64,000 nucleotides of DNA from JAKVBK01 sp022447275. GTDB lineage: Bacteria; Pseudomonadota; Alphaproteobacteria; Rhodobacterales; Rhodobacteraceae. The notes under the pieces were generated by a model. That model saw only the letters and a program-made list of their open reading frames with translations. It was not told the DNA's origin and made no database searches. The DNA lies in assembly GCA_047125605.1 (NCBI GenBank), contig CP138932.1:1798001-1862000 (forward strand), in the 5' to 3' direction. Positions 42,478 to 51,738 of this stretch are shown here, one piece after another (position 1 is the stretch's first letter; the number at the start of each line of letters is the position of its first letter). Position numbers and translations under genes: made by a program.

Positions 42478-43515
42478 ATGGCTAGGAATTCGAAATTGCT
42501 GGAAGGTGTGCATCGCACACAGGCCAAGCTCGCTGATGGCTCGAAGAAGTATTATTTCTCCTTGCGAGGGTACAAGAACACTGGATTCTGGTCAGGTCAG
42601 GAGCGTTTTCCAAGATCGGCGGGGTTTATGGCCGCATATGTGAAAGCGGTTGAGGGCTGTAGGCCGAAGGTCATTTTGCAGTCCAATGCTGATGTCGTGG
42701 CGGAATACTTGGCAAGTGCTACCTATCGAAGAAAGAAACCGCGCACACAGGCAGATTACCGCCGTTGGTTGGACCGTTTTCTGGATGAGTTTGGGCCGGA
42801 CGACATCTCAATGTGGGAGATCGCTGCGTCCAAGCGCGAATTCAATAAGTGGCGAATGAAGTGGATTCACAGTCCAAAGCAGTACGACTACTGTGGAACG
42901 GTCGTCACCCTGTTTCTAAACTGGTCGGAAACTGAAGGATACATTTCTACCAACGCGGTGCAGGGGCTCGAGAAGCTATACGAGGTAGACCGTGCAGAAA
43001 TTGTTTGGTCTCCAAGTGAAATCGCTAGCGTTACGGCGATTTGTCCCGAATGGGTCCGCCGCATTCTGATTGCTGCCACTGAAACTGGGTTGCGACCGGG
43101 AGACTTAATCCGCCTAAGCCGCAACCAAATTGAGCAGACACCAGCAGGACGTCGCATTCGCATCCGCACAAACAAGCGTGGCGTTCCTGCCTATATTCCC
43201 GTCACCCAAGCTATGGCAAACGTCATTGATGTGACACCTGAGGACCAGTTACTCATTTTGACAAACGCTTCAGGTGGAGCGCTCACGGAACACAGAGCCT
43301 CCGAAGGCCTTAGGCAGTGGCGCGACAAAGCAGGTCTGCTACCAGACGTGATTGGGTATGATTTGCGCCTAAATGATACGAGAGGGACCGCTGCAACGCG
43401 TCTGCTGCGCGCTGGGCTCTCGTTGGCCCAGATTGCCGCCTGTATGGGCTGGTCCATCCGCACCGCAGCTTTGATGATCGAGCGCTATGCCAAGTTTTTC
43501 ACCGGAAGAAACTGA
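42478..43515 (+). CDS. Tyrosine recombinase (island integrase)
   Basis: A 345-residue phage-type integrase. The catalytic Arg I is in ATETGLRPGDLIRL, the second box is LRLNDTRGTAATRLLRAG (Arg II present, the usual preceding His is Asn), and the nucleophile Tyr is in MIERYAKFF. The N-terminal half has the SAM-like core-binding domain. It ends 120 bp from the intact tRNA-Cys and points toward it, the normal place for an integrase using a tRNA attachment site. Confidence 0.93.
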   Translation: MARNSKLLEGVHRTQAKLADGSKKYYFSLRGYKNTGFWSGQERFPRSAGFMAAYVKAVEGCRPKVILQSNADVVAEYLASATYRRKKPRTQADYRRWLDRFLDEFGPDDISMWEIAASKREFNKWRMKWIHSPKQYDYCGTVVTLFLNWSETEGYISTNAVQGLEKLYEVDRAEIVWSPSEIASVTAICPEWVRRILIAATETGLRPGDLIRLSRNQIEQTPAGRRIRIRTNKRGVPAYIPVTQAMANVIDVTPEDQLLILTNASGGALTEHRASEGLRQWRDKAGLLPDVIGYDLRLNDTRGTAATRLLRAGLSLAQIAACMGWSIRTAALMIERYAKFFTGRN

Positions 43516-43634
43516 CGAAGTTTTGGCCGCGTTAGCGGCGGCGAAGTGAACGCAATCAGAACATCATTTGTAAAATGACATGTAAAATACACTGCCCGCG
43601 CAACGGCTGAACGACCTAAGTCATTGGAAATAAA

Positions 43635-43708
43635 TGGAGGCGAGTACCGGAATCGAACCGGTGTACACGGATTTGCAATCCGCTGCGTCACCACTCCGCC
43701 AACTCGCC
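43635..43708 (-). tRNA. tRNA-Cys (GCA)
   Basis: The reverse strand reads GGCGAGTTGGCGGAGTGG ... GGATTGCAAATCC ... GGTTCGATTCCGG ... CGCCTCCA. Acceptor, D, anticodon (GCA) and T stems pair, and CCA is encoded. 74 nt. Its 3' 46 nt are repeated at 36254-36299. Confidence 0.97.
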
Positions 43709-43900
43709 AGCCGTGGTTGGGGCCGTATACGTCACCGCTTTGCTGCGTGCAAGCCGCCCAATGGCAGAAATCCTTAGCCGGCACATGCAAACTATCGGAT
43801 TTAAGCGCGCCGTTTTGCCCTCTCTCGCATGCTTGCTCCGGCGTGCGGTTCGTGGCAATTCATGTCCTAATGAACCAAGGCACCAAAGGGCCCTCTTTCC

Positions 43901-44554
43901 ATGACATCCCACGCTGATCGCCGCACTATGATGGTAGACACGCAGGTCCGTCCCGCTGATGTCACGAAATTTCCAATTATCGAGGCATTGCTCAAGACCC
44001 CACGCGAGCTCTATTTGCCAGCCGATTTGTCAGACACCGCCTATGTGGGGGACAACATCGAGATCGCCGAAGGCCGCGTTCTTCTGGAGGCGCGTACAAT
44101 GGCCAAAATATTGGATGCTTTGGCCATCGCCCCGACCGATATGGTGCTCGATATCGGATGCGGCTGGGGCTATTCTGCTGCTCTGATCGCCCATCTGGCC
44201 GAAGTTGTCGTCGCCGTTGAGGAAAACGCCGCAATGGCCGCAGAGGCACCCGGTCTGCTAGCGGAAGACGGCCTCGACAATGTTGCCGTGGTCGAAGGCC
44301 CGTTGGCGGAGGGCGCTCCACAGCATGCGCCCTTTGATGTGATCATCGTTGAAGGGGCCGCAGAAGCGCTGCCTCAGGCAATCGCAGATCAGTTGAAAGA
44401 GGGCGGTCGGATTGCTTGTCTCTTTCAGGACGGCGCTTTGGGTACAGTGCGCATCGGCTTGAAGGCAGACGGGGCCATTTCGTGGCGCTATGCCTTCAAC
44501 GCGAGCGCACCAGTGTTGCCCGGATTCACGAATTTGCGCACATTCGCACTTTAG
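43901..44554 (+). CDS. pcm: Protein-L-isoaspartate O-methyltransferase family protein
   Basis: A 217-residue SAM-dependent methyltransferase. VDTQVRPADVTKFPII at the N-terminus, the SAM motif VLDIGCGWGYSAALIA (about residue 82) and FDVIIVEGAAEALP are the PCMT-family blocks. It would repair isoaspartyl residues. It precedes tolC by 88 bp, an arrangement common in Rhodobacteraceae. Start chosen at the ATG of the full frame. Confidence 0.88.
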   Translation: MTSHADRRTMMVDTQVRPADVTKFPIIEALLKTPRELYLPADLSDTAYVGDNIEIAEGRVLLEARTMAKILDALAIAPTDMVLDIGCGWGYSAALIAHLAEVVVAVEENAAMAAEAPGLLAEDGLDNVAVVEGPLAEGAPQHAPFDVIIVEGAAEALPQAIADQLKEGGRIACLFQDGALGTVRIGLKADGAISWRYAFNASAPVLPGFTNLRTFAL

Positions 44555-44642
44555 TGCCGCTTGCTCTCTGGAGGCTTTGCGCGCGCGGCACTATGTTGCT
44601 GACACGGTAGATATCGCCGCGCAGCCAAAGGGGGGGTCAGAA

Positions 44643-46082
44643 ATGGCCATTAGTGTGAAACAGCAATATGGCGTTTGGTCCCGGGCTATTGCAAAGCAGA
44701 TGCGCTCGGCTGTCACCGGCATTGGCCTGACAGCAGGAATTGCGCTGGCACCTGCCGCTGCTTCAGCGGAATCGCTCACGGATGCGCTGATTGGGGCCTA
44801 CGAGCATTCCCATCTACTGGATCAGAATCGCGCCTTGCTACGCGCCGCTGATGAAGATGTGGCCCAAGCGATGACGTTGCTGCGCCCGGTTGTCAGCTTC
44901 ATTGGCAATTCCTCATTCAATCCAAATTCGCAGGGCGCTTCGAATGTAACGACAACACTTGGTCTCTCGGCGAGCATGACACTGTTTGACAATGGGCGGA
45001 GCCAGCTTTCCATCGATGCGGCTAAGGAAACGGTTCTTGCAACGCGCGAAGCACTGCGCGGATTGGAACAGAACGTTCTTTTCTCTGCCGTTTCAGCCTA
45101 TCTTGATGTTCTTTCGGCTACCGACAATGTGGGCCTGCGGGCCAACAACGTGCGCGTCCTCAACGAGCAGCTGCGCGCCGCGCAAGACCGCTTTGACGTT
45201 GGAGAAGTCACCCGCACGGATGTTGCCCTTGCCGAAAGCGCCCTTGCCCAAGCGCGCGCTGGTGAGGCGCGCGCGCAGGGTGACTTGATGATTGCGCGGG
45301 AGAGCTATCGCATCGCGGTCGGCCGGTACCCTGGCACGCTGACGGCGGTTCCGGGTGCCCCGTCTTTGCCAAGCAGCCAAGCCGATGCCGAAGGGATTGC
45401 CGTCCGCACCCATCCCGACATCCGCGCCGCTCAGCGCAGCATCACAGTCGCGGAACTTACGGTCGCCTCCGCAGAAGCGGCCCAAAAGTTTACAATTTCC
45501 GGGGAGGCAAACTTGGGCGTCGCCGATGTTGGCAATGGGTTCGACGACACTGCATCGCTGAGCTTGACCCTGCGCCAGCCGATCCTTGGCGCTGGGGCCA
45601 ATGGCGCGGGCTTTCTAGGCTCGCGCTTACGCCAAGCCAACAATCGGCTGGAAGCAGAGCGCGCCAACCTGTTGAACACAACGCACACGGTGCGCCAACT
45701 GGTGGGCAATGCGTGGGCCAACCTTCAAGCGACCTCGGCTCAGGTTCAGGCAACCGATCGGCAGATTGCTGCCGCACAGATCGCCTTTCGCGGGGTGCAG
45801 GAAGAAGCCAAGCTGGGCGCCCGCACAACGCTTGACGTGCTCAATGCCGAGCAGGATCTGCTCGACGCCCGGACGGCACGTGTTGATGCAGAGGCCAACC
45901 GCTATCTCGCTGTTTATGCGCTGCTTTCATCCATGGGGCTGTTGACGGTGGAACACCTGAATCTAGGCATCAACACCTATGATCCCGCTGCATACTACAA
46001 CGCAGTCAAATCGGCTCCGGTGCCAATGTCACGGCAGGGCCGCCAGTTGGAGAAAGTGCTCCAACGCCTGGGGAACAACTAA
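44643..46082 (+). CDS. tolC: TolC-family outer-membrane efflux protein
   Basis: A 479-residue outer-membrane channel for type I secretion or RND efflux. A signal peptide is seen at residues 1-40 (long, ending SAESLTDAL). Coiled helical repeats and paired LNAEQDLLDARTARVDAEAN and DVALAESALAQARAGEA motifs of the OEP domain are visible. A strong GGGGGGG site lies before the ATG at 44643; the longer frame reaches back into pcm and is discarded. Confidence 0.93.
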   Translation: MAISVKQQYGVWSRAIAKQMRSAVTGIGLTAGIALAPAAASAESLTDALIGAYEHSHLLDQNRALLRAADEDVAQAMTLLRPVVSFIGNSSFNPNSQGASNVTTTLGLSASMTLFDNGRSQLSIDAAKETVLATREALRGLEQNVLFSAVSAYLDVLSATDNVGLRANNVRVLNEQLRAAQDRFDVGEVTRTDVALAESALAQARAGEARAQGDLMIARESYRIAVGRYPGTLTAVPGAPSLPSSQADAEGIAVRTHPDIRAAQRSITVAELTVASAEAAQKFTISGEANLGVADVGNGFDDTASLSLTLRQPILGAGANGAGFLGSRLRQANNRLEAERANLLNTTHTVRQLVGNAWANLQATSAQVQATDRQIAAAQIAFRGVQEEAKLGARTTLDVLNAEQDLLDARTARVDAEANRYLAVYALLSSMGLLTVEHLNLGINTYDPAAYYNAVKSAPVPMSRQGRQLEKVLQRLGNN

Positions 46083-46210
46083 GCATTAAAACGATGCCGT
46101 GCTGCCCATGCGCCCACCCGGCATCAAAGCGCATACACTATTCGGGATTGTTGCCCCATTGCCCTGGGCTTGCTAGGCTATTGTAAAGGTACACAGAGAG
46201 CCGAGCAGCC

Positions 46211-47524
46211 ATGTCCAAGACAAATCCTGAAGTGGATGATGTTCTTCTATCCGTGCGCAAGCTGATTGCGGGCCGCGAAGCACCTGTCGCCGCCCCGCTG
46301 GATGGCGACCGTCGCCTGGACTGGGACACGGTCATGTCTGAGCATCCTGCTGTGTCTGGCGAAGGGACAGTGGCCACTGACAGTGCAGAGGACACCAGCA
46401 CTGAAACCGTGGCAGCGCTGGTGCTTTTACCAACACAACGTGTGAACTCGGAGGCTTCTCAGACTGAGGGCACGCCCTCTACTCCGCCAGCGACGGAACC
46501 GGAACCGCAGAGCGACGATACTGAAGCGGCCGCGCAGGATACAGAACAAGCCAGCACTGTCACTCCATCAGCAAACGAGGCTGAGGAAGATGCGGCGGCA
46601 GACAAAGCAGAGCCCCAGGCAGATGCCCTGTCACCGAGCAACGATGCACAGCCGGAGGCCTCATCTGACGCGGAGCCCCTCGAGACGGAAACCGTGCAGG
46701 AAGCACTTGCTGAAACCGCACCGGCCCAATCTGCAGACAGCTCTGCATTGGCCGATGAGGATTCCTCGGCATCTGATGCTGCGCCTGAAGATATGGATGC
46801 CGACTCCACAGACACGCCTGCAGATCCGGATATGCAGCCCGAGACGATCAAACAGGCCGCACGCAGTTTTGGGCCAAAGCCACGCAGTGCCAATGCGACA
46901 AATCCGGTTCCAAGCAGCCTGCCAAGCTTTGTAACCGCTTGGGCCCGCCAGAGCGGGGCTATGCCAGGATTGCCGGAAAGCCATTTCGAGCAACCCAAGG
47001 CACTGCGCGACGCTGAAGCCCCCTCCTCTAGCCTTGCGGCGGACCAAGAACATGTCGACGAGGCGATGGATGAGACCGCCGAAGCAGACAGTCGCTCCGA
47101 CGCTGCCGAGGGGCTTGCAGACCAGACAGCGGAAGCCGACACACCAGATGCTAGGACGATTGCGCCCTCGCCCGCTGCACCTTACGCAGCAACCTCTGGC
47201 AACGTAACGGCCCGGACAACAGGCACTGCCATTACAGACGCGACCTCCGATCCGGCAGAGACACGGCCTGCCGCCCCACCTGCCGAAGAGGCGCTGGTTG
47301 ATCAGCTTGCAGACGCCGTGCGGCATCAGATTGCGGAAGCCCTGCCGGCTCAGATGGAAGAACTCCGTCCTCAATTGCTGGATGAAGATGCCCTACGCCC
47401 CCTTGTGGCAGATCTGATCCGCAAGGAATTGTCTGGCGCTTTGGGCGAACGTATTACTGGCAGCGTCCGAAAGCTTGTCCGTCAGGAAATTCAGCGCGCG
47501 ATTACCGTACGCCGGCTTGAGTAA
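46211..47524 (+). CDS. Uncharacterised acidic, Ala/Glu-rich protein
   Basis: A 437-residue protein that I cannot assign. The N-terminus (PEVDDVLLSVRKLIAGRE) and the C-terminal segment (about residues 360-437, LDEDALRPLVADLIRKEL ... VRKLVRQEIQRAI) look structured and helical, whereas the middle 300 residues are low-complexity, rich in Ala, Glu, Asp, Ser and Pro and probably disordered. The layout recalls polar scaffolds such as PopZ, but the C-terminal motif is not a clear match. Confidence 0.75.
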   Translation: MSKTNPEVDDVLLSVRKLIAGREAPVAAPLDGDRRLDWDTVMSEHPAVSGEGTVATDSAEDTSTETVAALVLLPTQRVNSEASQTEGTPSTPPATEPEPQSDDTEAAAQDTEQASTVTPSANEAEEDAAADKAEPQADALSPSNDAQPEASSDAEPLETETVQEALAETAPAQSADSSALADEDSSASDAAPEDMDADSTDTPADPDMQPETIKQAARSFGPKPRSANATNPVPSSLPSFVTAWARQSGAMPGLPESHFEQPKALRDAEAPSSSLAADQEHVDEAMDETAEADSRSDAAEGLADQTAEADTPDARTIAPSPAAPYAATSGNVTARTTGTAITDATSDPAETRPAAPPAEEALVDQLADAVRHQIAEALPAQMEELRPQLLDEDALRPLVADLIRKELSGALGERITGSVRKLVRQEIQRAITVRRLE

Positions 47525-47700
47525 GCGCCCACGTCGCCGTTCGCACTCCACACGGCGATCCCATCCAACTAGAGCGCTGTTTCCGTATGCCTCAGACGCC
47601 AACACGACCGCTGACACGGCGGCAGGCGACAAATCCCATATCCCAGCCCGACGCATGCGCGCTGTGACCTAAGCGCGTTCCATAGGCAATCAGGCAAAGA

Positions 47701-47731
47701 AAAAGGGCCCGCCTTACCGGCGTGCCCTTTT
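47701..47731. terminator. Bidirectional rho-independent terminator
   Basis: AAAAGGGCCCGCC and GGCGTGCCCTTTT pair around a TTACC loop with one mismatch, with A- and T-tracts on both sides. It lies between two convergent genes and can serve both. Confidence 0.85.
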
Positions 47732-47760
47732 GTTTTACGCAGAGACTGTGTGCGTGGAAA

Positions 47761-48081
47761 TTAGGCGGCAGCGGCCTGCTCAGCGGCTTGGCGACGTTCG
47801 CTCTCCTCTCGAGAGAGGGCAACGGAAGTCCGTACGCCGTTCGATACAAACTCCATGAGGCCAGAGACCACACGCTCGTTCGGGTCAATCCCGGCGCAGG
47901 AAAGTACTTCGCGGCCATCGCGAGAGCGGGCCCAGCGCGCAATTTGCTCAGGACCATTGCCGTACTTCTTGTCGTCGGCGATTGCATCATCTAAGGCTGC
48001 CAGCACAACGGCAGCGAACAGTTTCCGCGCGCGCGAACCCTGTTCATGATTAAAAGCTGTGCCATCAACGAAATCGTTCAT
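47761..48081 (-). CDS. DUF6280-type small protein
   Basis: A 106-residue soluble protein beginning MNDFVDGTAFNHEQGSRARK with a conserved core (WARSRDGREVLSCAGIDPNE) and an Ala-rich end. I recall this family as DUF6280 of Rhodobacteraceae; function unknown. The ATG at 48081 follows an AAGGACGACGAG stretch; an upstream in-frame ATG at 48183 is less likely. It is divergent from efp. Confidence 0.75.
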   Translation of the reverse strand: MNDFVDGTAFNHEQGSRARKLFAAVVLAALDDAIADDKKYGNGPEQIARWARSRDGREVLSCAGIDPNERVVSGLMEFVSNGVRTSVALSREESERRQAAEQAAAA

Positions 48082-48301
48082 CTCGTCGTCCTTGTATTCT
48101 TGATCTTGTCTTTCTGGCGTGACCGGCAATATGACGGTTTTAAGACGATTCGGTATTGCAAACTTTGCATGGCTGGCATGCATTTTTCACATATCGAGAT
48201 CTTGGCCCAAGAAACTTACGCGTTTCTTGCCCTTACCCGACTTGCTGGATATAGGAAGCCCGGTTCCTGGTTCAACCGTCTACGCAGAGAGGCTTGCCCC
48301 C

Positions 48302-48865
48302 ATGCCAAAGATTAACGGCAATGAAATCCGTCCCGGCAACGTGCTGGAACACAATGATGGCCTTTGGGCCGCTGTAAAGGTTGACCATGTCAAGCCCGGC
48401 AAAGGCGGCGCCTTTGCACAGGTCGAACTGCGCAACTTGCGCAACGGCTCCAAGCTGAACGAACGCTTCCGGTCGGCTGACAAGGTTGAGCGCGTGCGCC
48501 TTGAGCAAAAAGATCAGCAGTTCCTCTATGAGAGCGATGGCATGCTGGTCTTTATGGACACCGAAACATACGAGCAAATCGAACTGCCCGCTGAGATCCT
48601 TGGCGACCGGCGCCCCTTCCTGCAGGACGGCATGACAATCGTGGTGGAATTCTACGAGGCGGAGGCCCTGAACGCGACATTGCCGCAGAAAGTGACGTGC
48701 AAGATCGTTGAGACCGAGCCCGTGGTGAAGGGCCAGACAGCCGCGAATAGCTTCAAGCCGGCTGTGCTCGAGAACGGCGTGAAAGTCATGGTGCCCCCCT
48801 TTGTTGGCCAAGACGAAGACGTCGTGGTGAACACCGAGACAATGGAGTATTCCGAGCGCGCCTGA
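48302..48865 (+). CDS. efp: Translation elongation factor P
   Basis: A 187-residue three-domain protein that relieves ribosome stalling at proline runs. MPKINGNEIRPGNVLEHND opens domain I, and the loop KPGKGGAF carries Lys34, the residue modified in many EF-Ps. The C-terminal VNTETMEYSERA is standard. The frame is open from 48119, but the ATG at 48302 gives the family length. It is not linked to epmA/epmB in this window. Confidence 0.97.
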   Translation: MPKINGNEIRPGNVLEHNDGLWAAVKVDHVKPGKGGAFAQVELRNLRNGSKLNERFRSADKVERVRLEQKDQQFLYESDGMLVFMDTETYEQIELPAEILGDRRPFLQDGMTIVVEFYEAEALNATLPQKVTCKIVETEPVVKGQTAANSFKPAVLENGVKVMVPPFVGQDEDVVVNTETMEYSERA

Positions 48866-48887
48866 TCGGCTCGGATGAGCAGTTAAC

Positions 48888-48913
48888 AAGGGCGGCCTTT
48901 TCAGGTCGCCTTT
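48888..48913 (+). terminator. Hairpin after efp
   Basis: AAGGGCGGCC and GGTCGCCTTT pair (with two G-T pairs) around TTTTCA. The T-tract is short. It lies between efp and ychF. Confidence 0.6.
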
Positions 48914-48936
48914 CGTCCTTTACGGAGAGATGACCC

Positions 48937-50034
48937 ATGGGGTTCAAAACTGGCATCGTTGGCCTGCCGAATGTTGGCAAATCCACCCTGTTCAACGCCC
49001 TCACCCGCACCGCTGCGGCGCAAGCTGCAAACTTTCCGTTCTGCACCATCGAACCCAACGTGGGCGATGTGGCCGTTCCGGATGCGCGCCTTGCAAAGCT
49101 GTCGGGCATTGCGGCATCCAAACAGGTGATCCCGGCGCGGATGACTTTCGTGGACATTGCAGGTCTAGTCAAAGGGGCTTCAAAGGGCGAAGGCCTCGGG
49201 AACCAGTTCCTTGCAAATATCCGGGAATGCGATGCCATCGCTCATGTTCTGCGCTGCTTCGAAGATGATGACGTGACCCATGTTGACGGCCGCGTAAACC
49301 CCATCGAGGACGCCGAAACGATCGAGACCGAGCTTATGCTGGCCGATATGGAGAGCATCGAAAAGCGCCTGCAAAACATCGTGCGGAAAGTCCGCGGCGG
49401 CGATAAGGAAGCCGTGCAGCAGGAACGTTTGATGAGGGCGGCCATGGCGGCGCTTGAAGATGGAAAGCCGGCCCGCACCGTTGATGTTGACGCAGAGGAC
49501 GCAAAAGCTTGGGGCATGCTGCAACTGCTGACCACCAAGCCCATCCTCTATGTCTGCAACGTGGGCGAAGACGAGGCTGGTGAAGGCAACGCTCATTCCG
49601 CAGCTGTGGCAGAAATGGCCGCCCGACAGGGGGCCAAATCTGTTGTGATTTCAGCCCAGATCGAGGAGGAAATCGCTCAGCTTGAGGATGAAGAGGCCAC
49701 GGAATTTCTGGCAGAGCTTGGCTTGGAAGAGGCCGGCCTAAACCGGTTGATCCGGGCGGGCTATGATCTGCTCAATCTGCAGACATATTTCACCGTCGGG
49801 CCGAAAGAAGCCCGCGCTTGGACGATCCGGACCGGCACTCTGGCCCCTCAGGCAGCTGGCGTCATTCACGGTGATTTCGAACGGGGGTTTATCCGCGCCG
49901 AAACGATTGCCTATGACGACTACGTCACCTTGGGCGGCGAAGGCCCTTCAAAGGAAGCGGGCAAAATGCGGGCAGAAGGCAAGAGCTACACCGTGAAGGA
50001 CGGAGACGTCCTGCATTTCCTTTTCAATACCTGA
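48937..50034 (+). CDS. ychF: Redox-regulated ATPase YchF (Obg-like)
   Basis: A 365-residue P-loop protein. GLPNVGKSTLFNAL (Walker A), NFPFCTIEPNVG (switch I), FVDIAGLVKGASKGEGLGN (switch II) and the C-terminal TGS domain (AWTIRTGTLAPQAAGVIH, VKDGDVLHF) are all present. It binds ribosomes and prefers ATP. Length is normal. Confidence 0.97.
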   Translation: MGFKTGIVGLPNVGKSTLFNALTRTAAAQAANFPFCTIEPNVGDVAVPDARLAKLSGIAASKQVIPARMTFVDIAGLVKGASKGEGLGNQFLANIRECDAIAHVLRCFEDDDVTHVDGRVNPIEDAETIETELMLADMESIEKRLQNIVRKVRGGDKEAVQQERLMRAAMAALEDGKPARTVDVDAEDAKAWGMLQLLTTKPILYVCNVGEDEAGEGNAHSAAVAEMAARQGAKSVVISAQIEEEIAQLEDEEATEFLAELGLEEAGLNRLIRAGYDLLNLQTYFTVGPKEARAWTIRTGTLAPQAAGVIHGDFERGFIRAETIAYDDYVTLGGEGPSKEAGKMRAEGKSYTVKDGDVLHFLFNT

Positions 50035-50260
50035 GCAGGTTGCAGAAATATCCCCTCCGCACCCCAAGACAAGACGCAGGCTGTCGGCTGAAACAAGCGG
50101 CCCAGCCTGCGCCCTGATCTAGAACGCCTCCACGCTCGCGGGAAAGGTCTAGATACCGTGTTTCCGTAATAAGAGTTCTCATAATCCAACGACAGCTGCA
50201 TCTTTTTCACGTAAAATAATACGCTTGCATCTCGCGGCCTAATCGACCAAAACGATCGTC

Positions 50261-50350
50261 GGAGATGTGGCCGAGTGGTCGAAGGCGCTCCCCTGCTAAG
50301 GGAGTAGGCGAGGAATCGTCTCGAGGGTTCGAATCCCTTCGTCTCCGCCA
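50261..50350 (+). tRNA. tRNA-Ser (GCU)
   Basis: Starts GGAGATGTGGCCGAGTGG and ends CGTCTCCGCCA. A long variable arm typical of tRNA-Ser, anticodon loop CTGCTAA (GCT), T arm GGTTCGAATCC. 90 nt with CCA encoded. Confidence 0.96.
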
Positions 50351-50704
50351 CCATCTAGTTGGCAATCATTTCAAGCACTTACGCTGTACGCATCATTTTT
50401 TTGCACACACGTTTTGCACACACGCCGGCGCTGATCACACTCTCTTTTGCTGTCGCGGCGCGGGCACATTTCACCCCTATTCCAAACACGCAATTAGGCC
50501 CTGCAGAGAGTCTGTAAAACCTCACCTGACGCCATTGGGCGCTAGTGTCTATCTCACGGTAAGCATTGCGGTACTTGAGCCTCTGTAGCCACCTTGCAAT
50601 TGCGTCCGGAGTGCATAAATCTTGGGAGCGTTAACATTTCACTCCACCCATCTTGTTCTAATGCGCATAGAGTGCCAATTCGAAGGCTCGCTAAGCAATC
50701 TCAC
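50351..50704. other. Non-coding region behind tRNA-Ser
   Basis: About 350 bp, AT-richer than the core, with a 13-bp tandem repeat (50399-50424). No second copy of the tRNA-Ser 3' end was found in the window, so no island boundary is shown. Confidence 0.55.
50399..50424 (+). repeat. Tandem 13-bp repeat TTTTGCACACACG x2
   Basis: Two adjacent identical copies at 50399-50411 and 50412-50424, 49 bp after tRNA-Ser. Confidence 0.85.
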
Positions 50705-51169
50705 ATGTCAGAACGAGTATACAAACAGCGATTGCCAAACGGTGTACTATTTCAGCTGCGCGACGTTATGCAGTACCGCGCGGTGGGCAGTATCCACAAG
50801 TTGTATTTCTTCACCGAAGCTTCTCTGAATACCGTAAGAAGCTGGGACACAGGAATTTACGCAATCTGCGTAGAAAAAACAGTGCTGTATGTGGGCCAAT
50901 CCCGAAATGCTTACTATCGAGTTTTCGAGAGTGTCCGCGAAAGATTACAGAGCCCACAAAGTATAACAATTCGTTTTTGGGCCTGCGATCCTAGAGAATG
51001 GGACAAACGCGAACATGAAGCAATCAGCTATTTCAAACCCCGACTGAACAAGGCAAAGACAAAAAGTGAGAGAGCAATTAGTCACATATGGAGCAAACCG
51101 CAGAAGATAGAACTGAGCACTCGAGAAATGGCATCAATACTGCCTGAGGCTTCATGCCGATCGAATTAG
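50705..51169 (+). CDS. GIY-YIG nuclease-like protein
   Basis: A 154-residue protein. GIYAICVEKTVLYVGQSRNAYYRV is the GIY-YIG core (about residues 51-75), and the glutamate-bearing helix is in KREHEAISYFKPRLN. It could be a small endonuclease of a mobile element or defence origin. The ATG at 50705 begins MSERVYKQRLPNG; the open frame extends upstream without family character. AT-richer than the core genes. Confidence 0.75.
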   Translation: MSERVYKQRLPNGVLFQLRDVMQYRAVGSIHKLYFFTEASLNTVRSWDTGIYAICVEKTVLYVGQSRNAYYRVFESVRERLQSPQSITIRFWACDPREWDKREHEAISYFKPRLNKAKTKSERAISHIWSKPQKIELSTREMASILPEASCRSN

Positions 51170-51282
51170 GCCGGGCTGAAATGCGGATTTTCTTCTCTCA
51201 GGTTAGTGCAATCGACAAGGGCGACTGATGGCTAATCTGGTACGGTTGGAAACCTTAAGCCAGTCGGAAGGGAAAATGGTTT

Positions 51283-51738
51283 ATGTGGAAATGGGTACTT
51301 AGGATTGTAGTAGTAGCAGTGTGTGGGTTCGTTGGGTTTAGTATTTACGAGATCTACCGAGGAGGCTACTTCAGCTTGCCTGACCTTCAAGAGAACGAGT
51401 ATCCGATATCCTTCAAGAACGGATTACGTGCTATTCTTATAGACCCTGAAGTAACGACTGATCTTTATGCTGATGCGCCTAAACTCTTCCGCCGCCTGCA
51501 CACAGCGAATGAGGATCGTATCTATCTCGGTGTTCCTGCACAGGTTCCGCATTGGCTAGAAGATGTGTGGTCTTACTGTCCAGCCCCTAAAGATGAAGAG
51601 AAGGCAAGTATCGGGTCTAGTATGACCGTAGAGTGGCAAGAAGTTCTAGAATACGCTCGTCTAGAAGGTGTGTGTTCGATAGATGTTGAAGGCGAAAAGG
51701 TTCCGCGAGGGTTAGTTTATTCGAGACCTAAGCTATAA
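51283..51738 (+). CDS. Hypothetical membrane-anchored protein
   Basis: A 151-residue protein with one N-terminal membrane helix (WVLRIVVVAVCGFVGFSIYE, residues 4-23) and a soluble part outside. No family recognised. Codon use with many T- and A-ending codons differs from the core genes and matches the neighbouring accessory genes. Confidence 0.65.
   Translation: MWKWVLRIVVVAVCGFVGFSIYEIYRGGYFSLPDLQENEYPISFKNGLRAILIDPEVTTDLYADAPKLFRRLHTANEDRIYLGVPAQVPHWLEDVWSYCPAPKDEEKASIGSSMTVEWQEVLEYARLEGVCSIDVEGEKVPRGLVYSRPKL

Larger units (their letters stand above)
36254..43680. mobile_element. Integrative genomic island in tRNA-Cys (about 7.4 kb)
   Basis: Bounded by the 46-bp direct repeats at 36254-36299 and 43635-43680. 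It contains a tyrosine recombinase next to the intact tRNA, and cargo for a prenyltransferase, GtrA-like protein, methyltransferase and membrane glycosyltransferase, plus an IS3 copy. Small for an ICE: no conjugation, replication or phage structural genes are seen, so it is a minimal genomic island. Confidence 0.88.

Noticed and set aside
46083..46210. GATGCCG/CGGCATC inverted repeat after tolC as terminator
   Set aside because: Only 7 bp of stem with a long loop and no T-tract.
46459..47374. Long minus-strand frames across the Ala/Glu-rich gene
   Set aside because: They arise from the low-complexity codon pattern of the plus-strand gene and have Cys/Arg- or Ser/Ala-rich nonsense composition.
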